Source of the DNA: Mariannaea sp. PMI_226
Taxonomy: Eukaryota; Ascomycota; Sordariomycetes; Hypocreales; Nectriaceae
DNA length: 64,000 bases
Direction: 5' to 3'
Assembly: GCA_024336345.1 (NCBI GenBank)
Contig: JANFOG010000019.1
Coordinates: 62,001 to 126,000, forward strand
Below the pieces are notes generated by a model. That model had not been told where the DNA came from. It saw only the letters and a list, made by a program, of their open reading frames with translations, and did no database searches. Shown here piece by piece: positions 23,901 to 36,190 of the stretch. Within the stretch, counting starts at the first letter, position 1. Every line of letters starts with the position of its first letter. The translations under genes were made by a program, and so were the position numbers.

Positions 23901-25673
23901 ATGAACCCAAATAACCCTCTTCTTCACTTCCCTGATGATGTGCTTCCTCCTGAAGGTGAATTCAACTCACGGGAGGAGCTGCGTGCAGCAATCAATGCTT
24001 GGGCAGCGCCTCGAGGTTATGCCTTCGTAATCAAGACCTCTTGGAAGACCCCCAGTGGAAGAACTGGAGTTATCTTCAACTGTGACCGTGGATCGGGGCG
24101 TATGCCTTCTATATCCTCACAGAAACGTCTTCGGCAGACTACATCACGTCGTACAGGATGCGGCTTTTCTGTTACAGCAAAGGAAAGCCTCTGTAAGACT
24201 AAATGGAGCCTAAGGCATCGTCCAGGGCCTGGATTTAGTGAACATAACCACGAACCAAGCTTCAGTCAAGTGGCACATCCAGAGCTTCATCAGATATCAC
24301 GCCCGGATACGTTAGCTATCCATCAGCTCACCAATGCCGGCATTGCGCCAAAGGATATTACATCCTATATGCGTATGACCTCAAATACACTTGCTACACA
24401 GCAAGATATTTACAATTGTATTGCACGAGGCAAACGGGATCTTGCTCACGGTCAAAGAAATATGCATGCCCTTGCTGAACAGCTCAAAAGTGAAGGTTTC
24501 TGGAGTCGAATTCGTCTTGACGATACTGGCAGAGTCACAGCAGTGTTATTTGCACACCCAAAGTCATTAGCATACGTCAAACTATATCCTGAAGTACTTG
24601 TATTGGACTGCCCATATAAGACCAATAAGTATAAGATGCCTCTGCTTGATATAGTTGGTGTTGATGCTTGTCAGAGAACTTTCTGTATTGCATTTGCCTT
24701 TCTTAGTGGTGAGGAAGAAGATGATTTCATTTGGGCTCTTGGACAGCTACGGCAGACATATATGCTTCATGGAGTTGCTGTTCCATCTGTAATACTTACA
24801 GATCGCTGTCTTGCCTGTATGAATGCCACTTCCTCTTCCTTATGTTTCCCTGAGTCAACCTTAATGCTATGTAAATGGCATGTCAATAAGGCAGTTCTGG
24901 CCCATTGTATGCCTGCATTTACCCACCATAAAAGTGATCCTCAAGAGTGTGAAGACTGGGAAGAGTTTTATAATTTTTGGCATGAGATTGTAGCCTTACC
25001 AACTAAGGATATCTATTATGAGAGGGTTGAGAAATTCAGAAAGCGTTATGTCCTTGACCATATCAATGAAGTGGGCTATATCATGGAGACATGGCTAGAT
25101 CTGTACAAACAGATGTTTGTGAAGGCGTGGGTTGACCAATACCTTCGTTTTGAGCAATATGTTACATCACGGTGTGAGGGCATTCATGCTCTTATCAAAT
25201 CTCACCTAAATACCTCACAAGCTGACCTCTTTGAAGCTTGGATGAGCATCAAGCTTGTTCTAACTAATCAGCTTCAAGAACTCGAGGCAAATCAAGCCAA
25301 CCAGCAGATTGGCATGCCTCTTCAGCTTCATGGGGCATTATACAGTAACATTCGTGGTTGGATATCACATGAAGCTCTACGGAAGGTTGAGGCTCAACGG
25401 GAACGACTATTACGTGAATATCCTGCATGCACAGGAGTTTTCACTAAGACTCTTGGTCTGCCATGTGCACATATCCTTCAGCCTTTATTAGTGCAAAGCC
25501 AGCCCCTTTTGCTACACCATTTTCACTCACATTGGCATCTCCACCGCTCAGGAAGCCCCCAGCTTATTATTGAGCCTCACAGACAGTTTGATCGTCTGGT
25601 ATCGTTCAAAGTTGCCCCTGACAAGCACACAACGTTAAGGGTGTGCTCAACTCAACGTATTTCAATATGTTGA
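23901..25673 (+). CDS. MULE (Mutator-like, Hop-type) transposase, intact
   Basis: 590 residues from ATG 23901 with no stop. A FAR1/WRKY-GCM1-like DNA-binding region occupies residues about 20-120 (Cys61, Cys87, HNH at 115-117). The MULE transposase core follows, with candidate catalytic acids Asp236 (VLDCPYKTN), Asp301 (LTDRCLACM) and Glu426 (RCEGIHAL). A SWIM-like C...CxH element (LGLPCAHIL) lies near residue 520. Family knowledge: these excise and insert DNA elements with long TIRs. The last ~20 residues may derive from a neighbouring hAT insertion, since the sequence becomes repetitive and AT-rich at 25640. The frame is intact while the neighbouring elements are decayed, so it may be young. 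Confidence 0.88.
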   Translation: MNPNNPLLHFPDDVLPPEGEFNSREELRAAINAWAAPRGYAFVIKTSWKTPSGRTGVIFNCDRGSGRMPSISSQKRLRQTTSRRTGCGFSVTAKESLCKTKWSLRHRPGPGFSEHNHEPSFSQVAHPELHQISRPDTLAIHQLTNAGIAPKDITSYMRMTSNTLATQQDIYNCIARGKRDLAHGQRNMHALAEQLKSEGFWSRIRLDDTGRVTAVLFAHPKSLAYVKLYPEVLVLDCPYKTNKYKMPLLDIVGVDACQRTFCIAFAFLSGEEEDDFIWALGQLRQTYMLHGVAVPSVILTDRCLACMNATSSSLCFPESTLMLCKWHVNKAVLAHCMPAFTHHKSDPQECEDWEEFYNFWHEIVALPTKDIYYERVEKFRKRYVLDHINEVGYIMETWLDLYKQMFVKAWVDQYLRFEQYVTSRCEGIHALIKSHLNTSQADLFEAWMSIKLVLTNQLQELEANQANQQIGMPLQLHGALYSNIRGWISHEALRKVEAQRERLLREYPACTGVFTKTLGLPCAHILQPLLVQSQPLLLHHFHSHWHLHRSGSPQLIIEPHRQFDRLVSFKVAPDKHTTLRVCSTQRISIC

Positions 25674-25982
25674 ATGGATTGACGATCAACGTCAACTCAA
25701 CGTCAATCAATATCGAATATGGATTACATAAACTTCAATCCATTTTGAGTTATCATTGATTGAATGGATTGAAGGTGGTGGATTTAGGGTAGTTGGTAGT
25801 AGGGCTCGTGATTCCTGAAGGGGTCTTTGGCATCTTGAGTAGGTTTAGTCCTTGCGATCCGCCCTTCCCGTCACACTAACCTTAATATGATTTAGTTCAC
25901 TACCTTGGGTTTTTTTCCCTATTGGAACAGTGCCGCGTTCTTCCGCGACCGTGATCCAGCTGGACGCTCTGAACCAAAAGAA
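25674..25982. repeat. Subterminal repeat region between MULE and hAT genes
   Basis: Short repeats of CAATCCATT / AATGGATTG and TCAACG are clustered at 25650-25780. The 3' side near 28450-28580 has a similar style of sequence (TCAATT, TTGAATTGAG). I take these as possible subterminal repeats of the hAT element; exact ends were not found. Confidence 0.4.
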
Positions 25983-28345
25983 ATGGAGTCCACAGCGCCC
26001 TCCACGAACGACGTTGACGTGTTATCCTCCGCCACACTTGCAGTGGCTTCTTTAGCGACGCCAGCTCCCAGCCTGCGAGAGGAAACACCAGATGAAGAAG
26101 TAGAGCATCAGTACCTCTGGCGTTGCTTCCCGGATTACGTGTGGTCCCAACGCGTCCGAGATACGCCATCGTGGGTATGGAGTTTTGGGTACGATGTTGA
26201 GGGTTCTTCTGGTAGTCGGCGGTGGGTCTGCAGGCGCTGCATCCAGAACAAGAATCCCAAACCCAGAAGCTTCGCGGAAAAGGGAATCCAGAATGCAAAC
26301 GCCCATTTATTCAAGGGCCATGGAATACGCGCTCCCCCTGACAAGACGAAATCAGCCGCTGAGAAAAAAGCCGAGAAGTTGAAGGCCAAGGATCAGAGGT
26401 CCATCGCCGAAGTGATGAAGCTGGATACGCGACTCCCGCGCGAACAAGACATTACAAACAGTCTGGCCAAGGGTTTTGACCGCAAGTATTTCCAGCGCCT
26501 TCTACTCAAATAGATTATTGAGGAAAACCACGCATTTAGTGTCTATAAGCAAGGAAGACTACGCTAGATATTCGAATACCTCAACCCATTTGTCAAAATT
26601 ATGGATACCAATATTACTAAAATAACCATCTACTATAAAGTACTCTCTACCTACAAAATACATAAGGATAAGGTTATTGTAATGCTAAAGTAATTGTATG
26701 GCCTGATTTATATCTTCTTTAATAGATAGAAGTTAGGCAATAAGCATAGCCTATATGGGATTGTTTATTTCTTTCGGGATGAAAACAGCAAGCTACACAA
26801 GCTAGCGCTTGGTATGCTGGAATTGCGGAGTTGCTATTTTGAACACAATATTGCGGCCGAAATACTGGACGTCCTTAATGCTTATAGGATCTAGGATAAG
26901 ATTGGGTACTTCACACTGGACAACGCACAAAGCAACAATAAGGTCATAAAGGTAATTGGTGGCGAGCTCGGGTTCGTCGGGTCGACGAGGCGTGGGCGCT
27001 GCTTTGGCCATATGCTAAATCTCTCCGCCAAAGCACTGCTGTTTGGCTATAATGTCGAGACTTTTGAAGAGCAGTTGTTAGGGGGAGCTGCTCTATTTAA
27101 GACGGAGTACACACTTTGGCGGCGCAAAGGGCCTGTCGGAAAGCTATACAATCTGGTGGTTAATGTCCAAAGGTCAAACCAGCTTACTTATTTACTGCGG
27201 AATATATAATACTCCAAATTCAATCTATCCTTAGATCCCAGGATTAGAGCAAGGCAGCCGGTCGATTTGATTATTAATAATAATACCCAATAGCTTTCTC
27301 AACTATATATAATTAGACATACCATCATTCTCCAACCATTTATTAAATAACTTATTTTAAAGTATTACTAATAGTGGGAGTAGGATAATAGATTAAAGAG
27401 GATAGGGAATCTCAGAAAGTCTGTGAGGGAGCCCCAGATTTGCTTAGAAAAAAACCAACTTATAATTAATGATTGGGCAATCTTAGAACACCTGGCTAAG
27501 CTTCTTGGATTTTACAAGGATGCCATAAAGACTCTAGAAGGCAATAGCTAATAATACAAGCGGAAAGGAGGGTAGGTTAGCTTATATAGGAATGTATAAA
27601 AGGTTATCTAGAGATTTAAGTTCTTATTAAAAGTGCTTAAGGATTATAAGCAGCTTGCTTCTAAGATACCTAACGCAAAGCACTTCTAAATCAATATTAA
27701 TCCTAAGTTAGAAAAAACTTAACAAGTATTATAGTAGGCTAGATAAGACACCAATCTACTATACAGCCTTAGTGCTACACCCAGCTTTCCAATGGGGGTA
27801 TTTCAAGAATGAGTGAAAGGATAACACAAAATAGGTAATAAAGGCAAAGCAGATAGTCTAAGAAGTGTGGGAATTAGACTATCGTTACCTGTAGGTAGTC
27901 CGGAGTCCCGTGGACGACGAACCAGTTGTAAAGCGGCAGCAAAAGTACTATAACCCATTTTAAGTATACTGTAAGTACACGCGGCCGGTTCTTAGATATG
28001 GTTTAATGAAAGAGGAAGCGATTTTGCCTAATAATATTAATAAAGATATTAATAAGCTCGAATTATGGCAATTGTTATAAGAGGATGGAGATAATGATAT
28101 TAGAGATCCAATATCATGCTGGCATAAGTGTAAACATCAGTATCCTTATCTTTCACAAATGGCGCTAGACTTCCTTACAATCTAGCAGATATTAGTAGAG
28201 TGCAAAAAGATATTTACAACAATAGAGCAAATAATAATACTATTATAAAATCGGCTAGATGCGGACATTATTGAAATGTATTAAGTACTGCAATTATGGT
28301 TATAGGCTAGGGTGATTGACGATCTGGATATATTACTATTTCTAT
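25983..28345 (+). pseudogene. hAT-family transposase, RIP-decayed
   Basis: ATG 25983 opens a preserved 177-residue segment with a BED-like finger (WVCRRCIQN...HLFKGH), ending at TAG 26511-26513. The reading then continues with many stops: GIVYFFRDEN near 26755, the TLDNAQSNN motif near 26910, GRCFGHMLNLSAKALLFG at 26995-27050, and ALYTLWRRKGPVGKL-type sequence near 27105. The hAT C-terminal dimerisation signature (CWHKCKHQYPYLSQMALDFL, NRLDADIIEM) appears at 28110-28280. Most stops are TAG or TAA where Trp or Gln is expected, which fits C-to-T change on either strand. About 790 residues originally; cannot make an active enzyme. Confidence 0.85.
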
Positions 28346-28799
28346 CGAGAATGGTAGTGGTGATGGAGTAGAAGAAGGATTGTGGGTAGAGGTGGGATAT
28401 AAAGAAAAGGGGATAGAAGAGTGAAAGTGGAATAGTTTAGCTTGGAGATCAACTTCTTCAATTAGTGTCCATTTAACTCAATTTGACGGATAGTTGATTA
28501 ACGCCACTGGAGAGAGTGGTTGAGCAGGTCAACTCACCGCCACCAAGCCATTTATTTGATTGAATTGAGTGGTGTACATCCTTGAATTTACATACCATCA
28601 TTTGAGAAACTGGCCTGATATAGATAAGATACTTAAATATTAATCTTGAGGTTGGCTTAGAAAAGAAATGTGCAACATAGAATTTGTTATTGGTTGCCTG
28701 ATGAGCTTTGTGGTGTTAAGTCATAGAGCATAGCTTTGCTCCCTATATATATATCCTTTATGGCCATAATGAAGTGTTGGAGTGCTCCAATATTAGTAA
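28346..28799. other. AT-rich non-coding stretch
   Basis: No gene seen. Probably the 3' end of the hAT element and decayed flanking DNA. Confidence 0.4.
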
Positions 28800-29870
28800 T
28801 TCAGAAATCCGTGCCCACTAACTGCCATTAATATTAATTAATACTATAAATATCTTTAGAAACTCATTATGGGCATCAAGATATATTTAAGCGGCTGGGA
28901 AGTCCTATGCGCCATGATCGCTAGTGCGCTTCATCAGCAGACCATCAATAGGTAATATAGATCCTTTTAAAAAGAGTTCTAAATATATATCCACAAGCTT
29001 GTTAATAGGGTTAGACATAAATGAATATCCCGGTATAGTTATTAAGATCTTATTATAGATACCTCTAAGGTCAATACCGACAGGCTTTTAGTTGTATATT
29101 AATTGTTTATAATAAGCAGCAATAGCCTTAAGTATTCTACCTACTAACTCTCGAAAACTCTTTATTAATAGCCGGTGTTAATCGTCCTAAGATAGTACTT
29201 TACTATCTTCACTTTAATAAAAGTAATATGCCAGATCCTAAAATTATTATAAAGCATTATTATATAATAGAAGACTTAGGAACTTGCCTATTAGTAATAT
29301 TATCCTATTGTATATTTTTTCTTAATGAATAATATTAAGTACTTTAAGCTATCTATATTATAGCCTTAATATAATGCTAATATAATAATATAGAAAGTAA
29401 GGTAATACTACCTTAAGAAAGATTAAATATAAATAGTAAATTAATCTTAATAATATTAAGGTAAAGCAATTAGGTAGGATATATTTATCGCCATTAGGTT
29501 ACAATAGGCTATATAAACCACTTAAATATACTAGCATTATTGAACTCACTTTTCTATCCCTATAATCCTTAGAGACTATATAGTAGCATAAGGAAAGTAT
29601 AGCATTAGTAGCTAGATTGTTATACTCTACCTTCGGGCTGTTTGGGGACCGGCATGTAGATAATATAGCATTAGAATCACCGCCATCACTAACATTAGCT
29701 TTATCTTCACTTTTTTTATTATTTATATTATTATAATCTCCTTCCTTATCCTTATCTATCTCGCTCTCTTTATCTTCTGTCTTGCCTTCCTTATTATTAT
29801 AATCAGACTTTTTATATAATTGATCTATAGTAGGTAGGTCTATAGAATTCTCCTCCTTTTAGATAGAATT
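28800..29870 (-). pseudogene. Middle part of an OrsD/telomere-linked-helicase-type gene, RIP-decayed (copy A, 3' part)
   Basis: On the minus strand the AT-rich sequence still reads an acidic low-complexity stretch near 29700-29850. Then comes SSIMLVYLSGLYSLL near 29550, and GYSFMSNPINKLVDIYLEL near 29000. The same order, in better state, is found at 51300-52160 (acidic stretch, DSTMLFKFSSILGFS, DYGYSFIKHP). I infer a second copy of the same large gene family, which in fungi carries an N-terminal OrsD (DUF3505) zinc-finger region. It is split from its 5' part (37041-38265) by the Gypsy insertion. Confidence 0.5.
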
Positions 29871-29949
29871 TAATTATAATTTGTTTGGGCGAGGAAATGG
29901 CTGAAAACAACACAACAAAACAACACAACCAGCCCAAAAACGGAGCTGC

Positions 29950-30141
29950 TGTAACAGGGCAAACGGGTCGCCGACCCTTCGCCGAGGTTTAGCCACGGTT
30001 TCACCGTGGCAACCCTTCATATTTGCACAATGCTAGCAAAACCCTTGAAGCTGCAAGCTTCAGTCTTGGAATATAGCCGCCGGCACCTTATTTCTCTATA
30101 CCTAGCTGCTTATAACCCTATGATCTTTTTTCCTTGTAACA
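29950..30141 (+). repeat. 5' LTR of the Gypsy element
   Basis: 192 bases, TGTAACAGGG...CCTTGTAACA, with an internal TGTAACA/TGTAACA pair at the two ends. An inverted repeat CCACGGTTTCACCGTGG lies inside. Confidence 0.97.
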
Positions 30142-30178
30142 ATTCTGAAGCTTCTCCCTACAGCTACCTATAGACGAA

Positions 30179-31276
30179 ATGGCGCCGAGCAGACGACGAA
30201 ATGTGGGCGAACCGGCGCCGAAAGCACCATCCGATATCGCGACGGAAATCCTCGAGGATATCGCTCAACAAAGCACTATCCAAGAAGTCACCGCCATCTC
30301 CGACGACTCCAGCCAAGAAGGCATAGACCTAATCCAACAACAACAAGCTGTCCGCAGTCACATCCAGCAGCTCAAGACACTAAAGGAGTTGCGCAAGCAA
30401 GAAGCGGCTCTATTAAAGGAGATCGGTGGTATTATACCCGGCGAATCAGCGGCGAGAACCCAGCGATCCTCTCATTCATCCAACTCGAGTAGTGGTGGAG
30501 AGATCCAAATCAAAAACATTCCCCGCCTATCGCACTTAACAACCTTGCGAAAACGTGATGACTGGCTTAGCGATTTATAGTGAGCATTTGCTGGAGCAAA
30601 AAAGCGATACCGACGTGACTTTAAGAAAATCCTTCTAGCGCTAGACAATATGGATGGTGAATGCAGGGCGAGATGGGACCGATACCTTGACGAACAGGAC
30701 GATCAAGACCGGGGAGATCTTGAAGATAATTGGGATTCCTTTAAGCAATGGACCTTAATACTCATTAAGGATTCTAGCAACCGGGAACCTCTATTGATGA
30801 GGCAACTAGAAAATGCCCGACAACGCGATAGGCAGTCACCTTCTGACTTCCACATCTACCTCGATTTGCTAGAGAAACACTTCGAAAGACCCCCCGAAAA
30901 GCAACGGGCACTATCCTTCTATGCTAAGCTCCAAAACCAACTACAAGATCACATCAACCTCCATAGCCCGGCTCTGCCGGAAACCCGCAAAGATATGGTG
31001 GCCTTGGCTACTAGATATTGGGACTCCATGCCCTATAAGCGAAAACGCCACCTTCCAAGAGAAGACCAATATAATTCTTCTAAGAACCCACGACGGAACT
31101 ACACCAATTCGCCTAGGAATAGTCAGTGGAACGGCAGACCATCATCTACGACCCAGAGAGGTCCGCACGCTAGAAATAACTTCCAGCGGCCGCGATGCTT
31201 TCACTGCAATAGCGAAAACCACTTACGAGATCAATGCCCACAGCTCTCAACAGAGAAGAAGGGAAACGACAAGTAG
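30179..31276 (+). pseudogene. gag: Gypsy gag, interrupted by two adjacent stops
   Basis: ATG 30179 opens the frame; TAG at 30578-30580 and TGA at 30581-30583 interrupt it; the same frame then runs to TAG 31274. The N-terminal third is low-complexity; the central part holds the capsid-like helical region (PSDFHIYLDLLEKHF). A CCHC zinc knuckle (CFHCNSENHLRDQC) sits near 31195-31236. The two stops are what CAG CGA would become after two C-to-T changes. The capsid could be made only by read-through, so this copy is presumably non-autonomous. Confidence 0.9.
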
Positions 31277-34200
31277 CTGGGGTATCCACCTCGCCGCCAG
31301 CTATACACACCCAAGTTGAGGTGGCTACCCGATTCCACGTTGATGTGACGATAATGGGGCGAAACCCTATCGAAACACATGCGGATCTCGACACCTGCGC
31401 CGAGGTAGACCTAATTAGTGAGACCTTTGCACAACAGCAGGGCCTCCGACAAAGCAAAGCCAAGGGGCCTAGTTTAGAGGCTGCAGGAGGGCTCAAAATC
31501 CCTACTTATAACGTGTGGGAAGTCCCCCTCGCGATGACCGACTCTCGTGGCACTACCCGATCCTTTACACGACTTTGTGTCGGTATCGATAGGGACCCGA
31601 ATCCCTGGGGAAGCCCTGTATTATTGTCACAGACCACCCTAAAATGCCAACGCATTTACCTATCCCCAAGTCAACAGTGGTGGTTTAAGCAGGATCCTAA
31701 AAGGATTAAAATCCTTAAGGCCCCAACCTTTATAAAACGTTGCCGGAATGCTGCTGTGGTTTACTATATATTAGCTATGCCGGAACCCTTCCTATTGCCC
31801 GGCGAAGAGCAGGCGAATACCCAGGGAAAACATGCCATCCCTATAGAACTACAAGACTTCAGCGATGTCTTTGAAAGTGAGAACTCAAGCATCCTACCTA
31901 GGCACAAAGCCACAGACCATGCTATCGACCTTCTACCTGACCAGACGCCACAGCATGGCCCTATCTATCCATTATCCCCTGCCGAATTAGCGGAACTGCG
32001 GGGATACCTCGACGAAAGCCTGGCGAACGGTCGCATACGCCCTTCCAAAAGCCCAGCTAGAGCTCCTATTCTATTTATCCCTAAGAAAGATGGAAGCTTG
32101 CGGCTCTGCATTGACTATCGAGGGCTCAACAAGGTTACGGAGAAGAATCGCTACCCTTTACCCTTGATTTCGGAAATCCTAGACCGAGTGTTAGGAGCCA
32201 CCTATTTTACAAAAATTGACGTCAAAGATGCTTACTATCGCATTCGTATTAAGGAAGGAGACGAATGGAAGACAGCCTTTCGCACTAGATATGGGCATTT
32301 TGAATATTTGGTTATGCCTTTTGGGTTGACCAATGCTCCTGCCACTTTCCAACATTATATCCACCAGGCGTTACAAGGGCTATTAGATACCGTTTGTGTA
32401 GCGTATCTGGATGATATCCTCATCTTCTCCAAGGGCCGCGAGACATACATACAGCACATACAGGAAGTCCTAGAACGGTTAAGGGAAGCCGAGCTTTATG
32501 CCAAACCCTCAAAATGCGAGTTTTACCAAGACAAGGTCGAATTCCTAGGCTATATCCTGTCAAACGCCGGCGTTTCGATGGACCCCAAGAGGGTAGAAAT
32601 GGTTGCCTCATGGAAGGAGCCAGAAACCTATCGAGAAATCCAGGTCTTTCTAGGATTCTGTAACTTCTATCGAAGGTTTATTTATAGCTATTCACACCTT
32701 GCAGCGCCGCTGCATGCACTCCTGAAAGGAAGCCACAATGGCAAGAAGCCCGGGGCAGTTACCCTCACAGATGCCGAAAGACTGGCGTTTACCCAGCTAA
32801 AAGCCGCCTTTCAGAAGGCGCCACTATTACAACACTATGATCCACGAGCACCGATCCGAATCGAGACGGATGCATCGAAGTTTGCAATGGCAGGAATAAT
32901 CTCACAGCCTGATAGCGAAGGGAGATACCACCCTATTGCCTTCTGGTCATGGAAGTTCAAAGGGGCTGAATTAAATTATGGCACGCCGGACCAAGAAATG
33001 CTAGCTATTGTTCAATTATTTAAACACTGGCGACACTATGTCGAAGGGGCGGCAAACCCTGTGGAAGTCCTCTCAGACCATCAGAATCTACAATCATTTA
33101 TGAGGCAGCCAAAATTGAATGGCAGACAAGCAAGATGGTGCATATATCTGACACCATTTGAATTTGTGATTAAGCACCATACGGGCAAGAGCAACCCTGC
33201 GGATCCCCCTTCGAAAAAGCCGGAATACGAGGCCGAAGAGGTGGCGAATACCTACCTATTATCTCCCCTACAGCAACGGCTTGTGCAGCAGGTAAGCTGC
33301 AACAAGGCCGGAGGGAAAGACAAGCATGACGAGATGTCTTTACAAGGCGAGAGGCCTTGGGCTCATAGCCAGTCCAAACGTGACGAGATGTCTTTGAGGG
33401 AGGAACATACCCTGGCTTGTAGCATGTGTGACGAGATGTCTTTAAGGGTCGAGGAGACCCAGGCGTGTAGTCGGCGAAATGGTGGCGAAAATGCCTCGCA
33501 TAGCGACTGTTGGGTAGACTGGACCCGTGAGAAAATCGGTCGCGAACGATTTATCTCGAGGCAAGAGGCGAGAGAGGCCCTATGCCAAGAAGCTGTGTAT
33601 GATCCTAGTGTATCCCAGCCCCTGATAGACCAGATTAAGGAGGCGCAAGAACGGGACCCAGAGTGTAAGCGGCGAATTGCCAGCGAAAAGCAACCGAAAA
33701 GTCGGGGAAAGTCCCCTATTTAGTCAGTAAACCCAAAAGACATTCTAATGCATAAGAACCGTATTTTCATCCCAGAGGAAACTGCCCTCAAGACCGAGCT
33801 TTTACAGCTATTTCATGATGACCCTTTGGCTGGGCATTTCGGGATAGAAAGAACAATTGAACTCATCCATAGGAAATTCCACTGGCACCGCATTGACCAA
33901 GACATAAGAGAATATATCCAAGGCTGCGGCACATGCCAAGGGGTGGTTGCGCGAAGGCATCGGCCCTATGGCCGCCTCGAATCCCTGCCGATACCCCAGC
34001 AACCCATGGACGAACTGTCTATGGATTTCATAACCGGACTGCCTCTAGCAACGTGGAAAGGAGAGGAAGTTGATGCTATTCTCGTCATTGTGGATAGGTT
34101 CACGAAGTTTACACTATTCTTCCCTATTAATATGACGATGAATGCTGTTAACTTAGCCCACCTTATCCATACAGAGGTTGAGCTAAAATATGGGACGCCG

Positions 34201-35148
34201 AGGGGCATTGTCTCCGATAGGGGTCCTGTATTCACAAGCAAATTCTGGTCAGAAGTCTGTTTCCATAGCAAGATAAAACAGAGGCTTTCGACAGCATTTC
34301 ACCCCCAAACCGATGGGCAAACGGAACGGACTAACCAGGTCCTGGAACACTATTTACATTGCTTTGTTGACGGGGCACAGGTCATATGGCCAGCATTGCT
34401 GCAGACAGCTCAATTTGCATGTAATAACGCAAGGAATGCCACTATAGGCATATCGCCTTTTCAAGCACTTATGGGGTATCACCCAGAGCTTCGTGTTGAC
34501 ATTGAGGATGATGTCACGGAGGGGAAGGTCCCCGAAGCAACGGCCAGAATAGCTAAGTTAGCAGAGCTACGAGAGACAATGAGGAACCACTGGTAAAACG
34601 CTGTCGAAAGGCAAGCGAAACACTACAATAAACATCACGAAGAACTGACCCTCAAGAGGGGCGACCTAGTGGGTCTATCAACTAAGAACCTAAGACTGAA
34701 GGAAGGAAAACGAAAGCTAGCACCTCGCTTCATAGGGCCTTTCAAGATCCTAAAGACCATAGGGAAACAAGCTTACAGACTGGCACTCCCTGAAAAATAT
34801 AGACGGCTGCACAATGTGTTCCACATCAGCCTCCTGGAGCCATGGAAACTACGGCGAGGAGCCGGCGAACAGCTACCGATGCTAGACCTAGAAGAAGATG
34901 AAGGCGAATGGGAAATAGAAAAAGTGAAAGAGGAGAAAGCCTTCCAAGGCCAAACACACTTCCTAGTCAAATGGAAAGGCTGGCCTACGGAATATAACCA
35001 ATGGGTTGCAGAAGAAGATATGACCAATGCACAACAAGCAATCCAAAGGATGAGGTCACAAAGGAAGCACAAGCGAAAAGATAGCGAAACCCCAACGAAG
35101 GGGAAGACAAGATATAGCAAGAGGCAAAGAGCAAAGATCACCATATGA
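31234..35148 (+). pseudogene. pol: Gypsy pol: protease-RT-RNase H-integrase-chromodomain, two in-frame stops
   Basis: Overlaps gag in the -1 frame relative to it. One frame covers 1,304 codons, broken by TAG 33721-33723 and TAA 34594-34596. Order: protease (LDTCAEVDLIS near 31385, where D-S/T-G is usual), reverse transcriptase with YLDDIL at 32404-32421, RNase H (ETDAS near 32865), and a spacer with three DEMSL repeats. Next come the integrase zinc finger (H..H, CGTC near 33930), the DDE core (SMDFITG, VSDRGP, GQTERTN) and a C-terminal chromodomain (HFLVKWKGWP near 34960). Both stops fit CAG or CAA changed by C-to-T. Chromodomains of this clade steer integration to heterochromatin. Confidence 0.93.
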
Positions 35149-35496
35149 AATTGAAAGGGGACAGCGCCCCGCCCGCAGGCCACAAGAAAACAGGAACAAC
35201 ACAACTAATCTGCCCCAAAAGGCCCACGAAAAACCGACGATCTGCTGGCGACCAGCCAGCCCCAACCACACACACCTAAAACGCCCCGAAGGGACACCGA
35301 AAGCCAAGCGAAAAACCACCTAAACGGTGGGCAAAGGAAGAGGAAAAACCCCCAGAAGCTCTGTCCCAGCTTCTGGGTTCCACTCATCGGCGGCAAGGGC
35401 CTGCTCGAGGGCCGGGAAGAGCCCACAAACAGCCACCGCCCAGGTGGCGAAACCCGGGTCAGTCGCCTGGAGGCGCTACATTTGCATCTTCTCCTA

Positions 35497-36190
35497 TTAA
35501 GCCCGCAATTGCTCGTACCCCGCCTGGCGAACAGTTAGCAAAAGCAAGGCGAAAGCATGCAGAAGGACCAGACATACACAACCGAAAGCCGGGCCAGAAG
35601 TCTGCAGCGCCAGCAGCTGCTGACGCTGCAGCATGTATTGCTGGTAGGCGGCGACGGCCTTCTGAAAGCATGGCGAGTCAGTGGCGATAACATCACTAAG
35701 ACCTTGACCTCTTACCTTTCGGGCCTTAACAGCCCCAGTCAACCCATGCCCCAAGCGATAGGCAAGTTCGGCATGGTCGAACGCCTCCAGAAGCGGAAGC
35801 AAAAGACCGGCGACCCGCGCACAAGTCGCCCGGGAAAAAAGGTAGCCGGTCTCCTCCTCGTCATCCTCTTCATCGTCACTGTCGATGTTCGGGTTGACTT
35901 CGTTGACGATTCGCTCGAGAAACGCCAGAAGAACGCCAAGGTCATAAGCATCCCCAGCCATTCCCGCAGAGACCTACAGCACTACTGTCAGCCTAGCGAA
36001 ACACAGGCGAAAAGGGACAGAATAGAAGGGGACTCACTGGGTCACACGTATCGTTTCGCTTGTTGCATTGTATGCAACGCTTGCTCCGGGCACCGTCGAA
36101 CTTGCAGCCAATCTCCACAACTGCGGTACCGAAAACCTCCCGTTTCTTCGCCGATTTCACGGCGGTTCGCAAGCAGTGGAGGCACCACAA
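35497..36190 (-). CDS. Antisense spliced gene in the Gypsy 3' region, Cys-rich
   Basis: Read on the minus strand, exon 1 (to 36038; start upstream of 36190 unclear) has a CxxC...C...CxxCxxxxxxC pattern (LWCLHC, KRCIQCNKRNDTC). A 64-base intron (35974-36037, GTGAGT...CTGTAG) joins it in phase 0 to exon 2 (35497-35973), about 159 residues with an acidic block DSDDEEDDEEE and a hydrophobic C-terminus. The spacing resembles fungal Cys-rich putative zinc-binding domains of unknown function. An ATG-led frame exists just upstream (36222) but is shifted, so the copy may be broken. The function is unknown. Confidence 0.45.
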
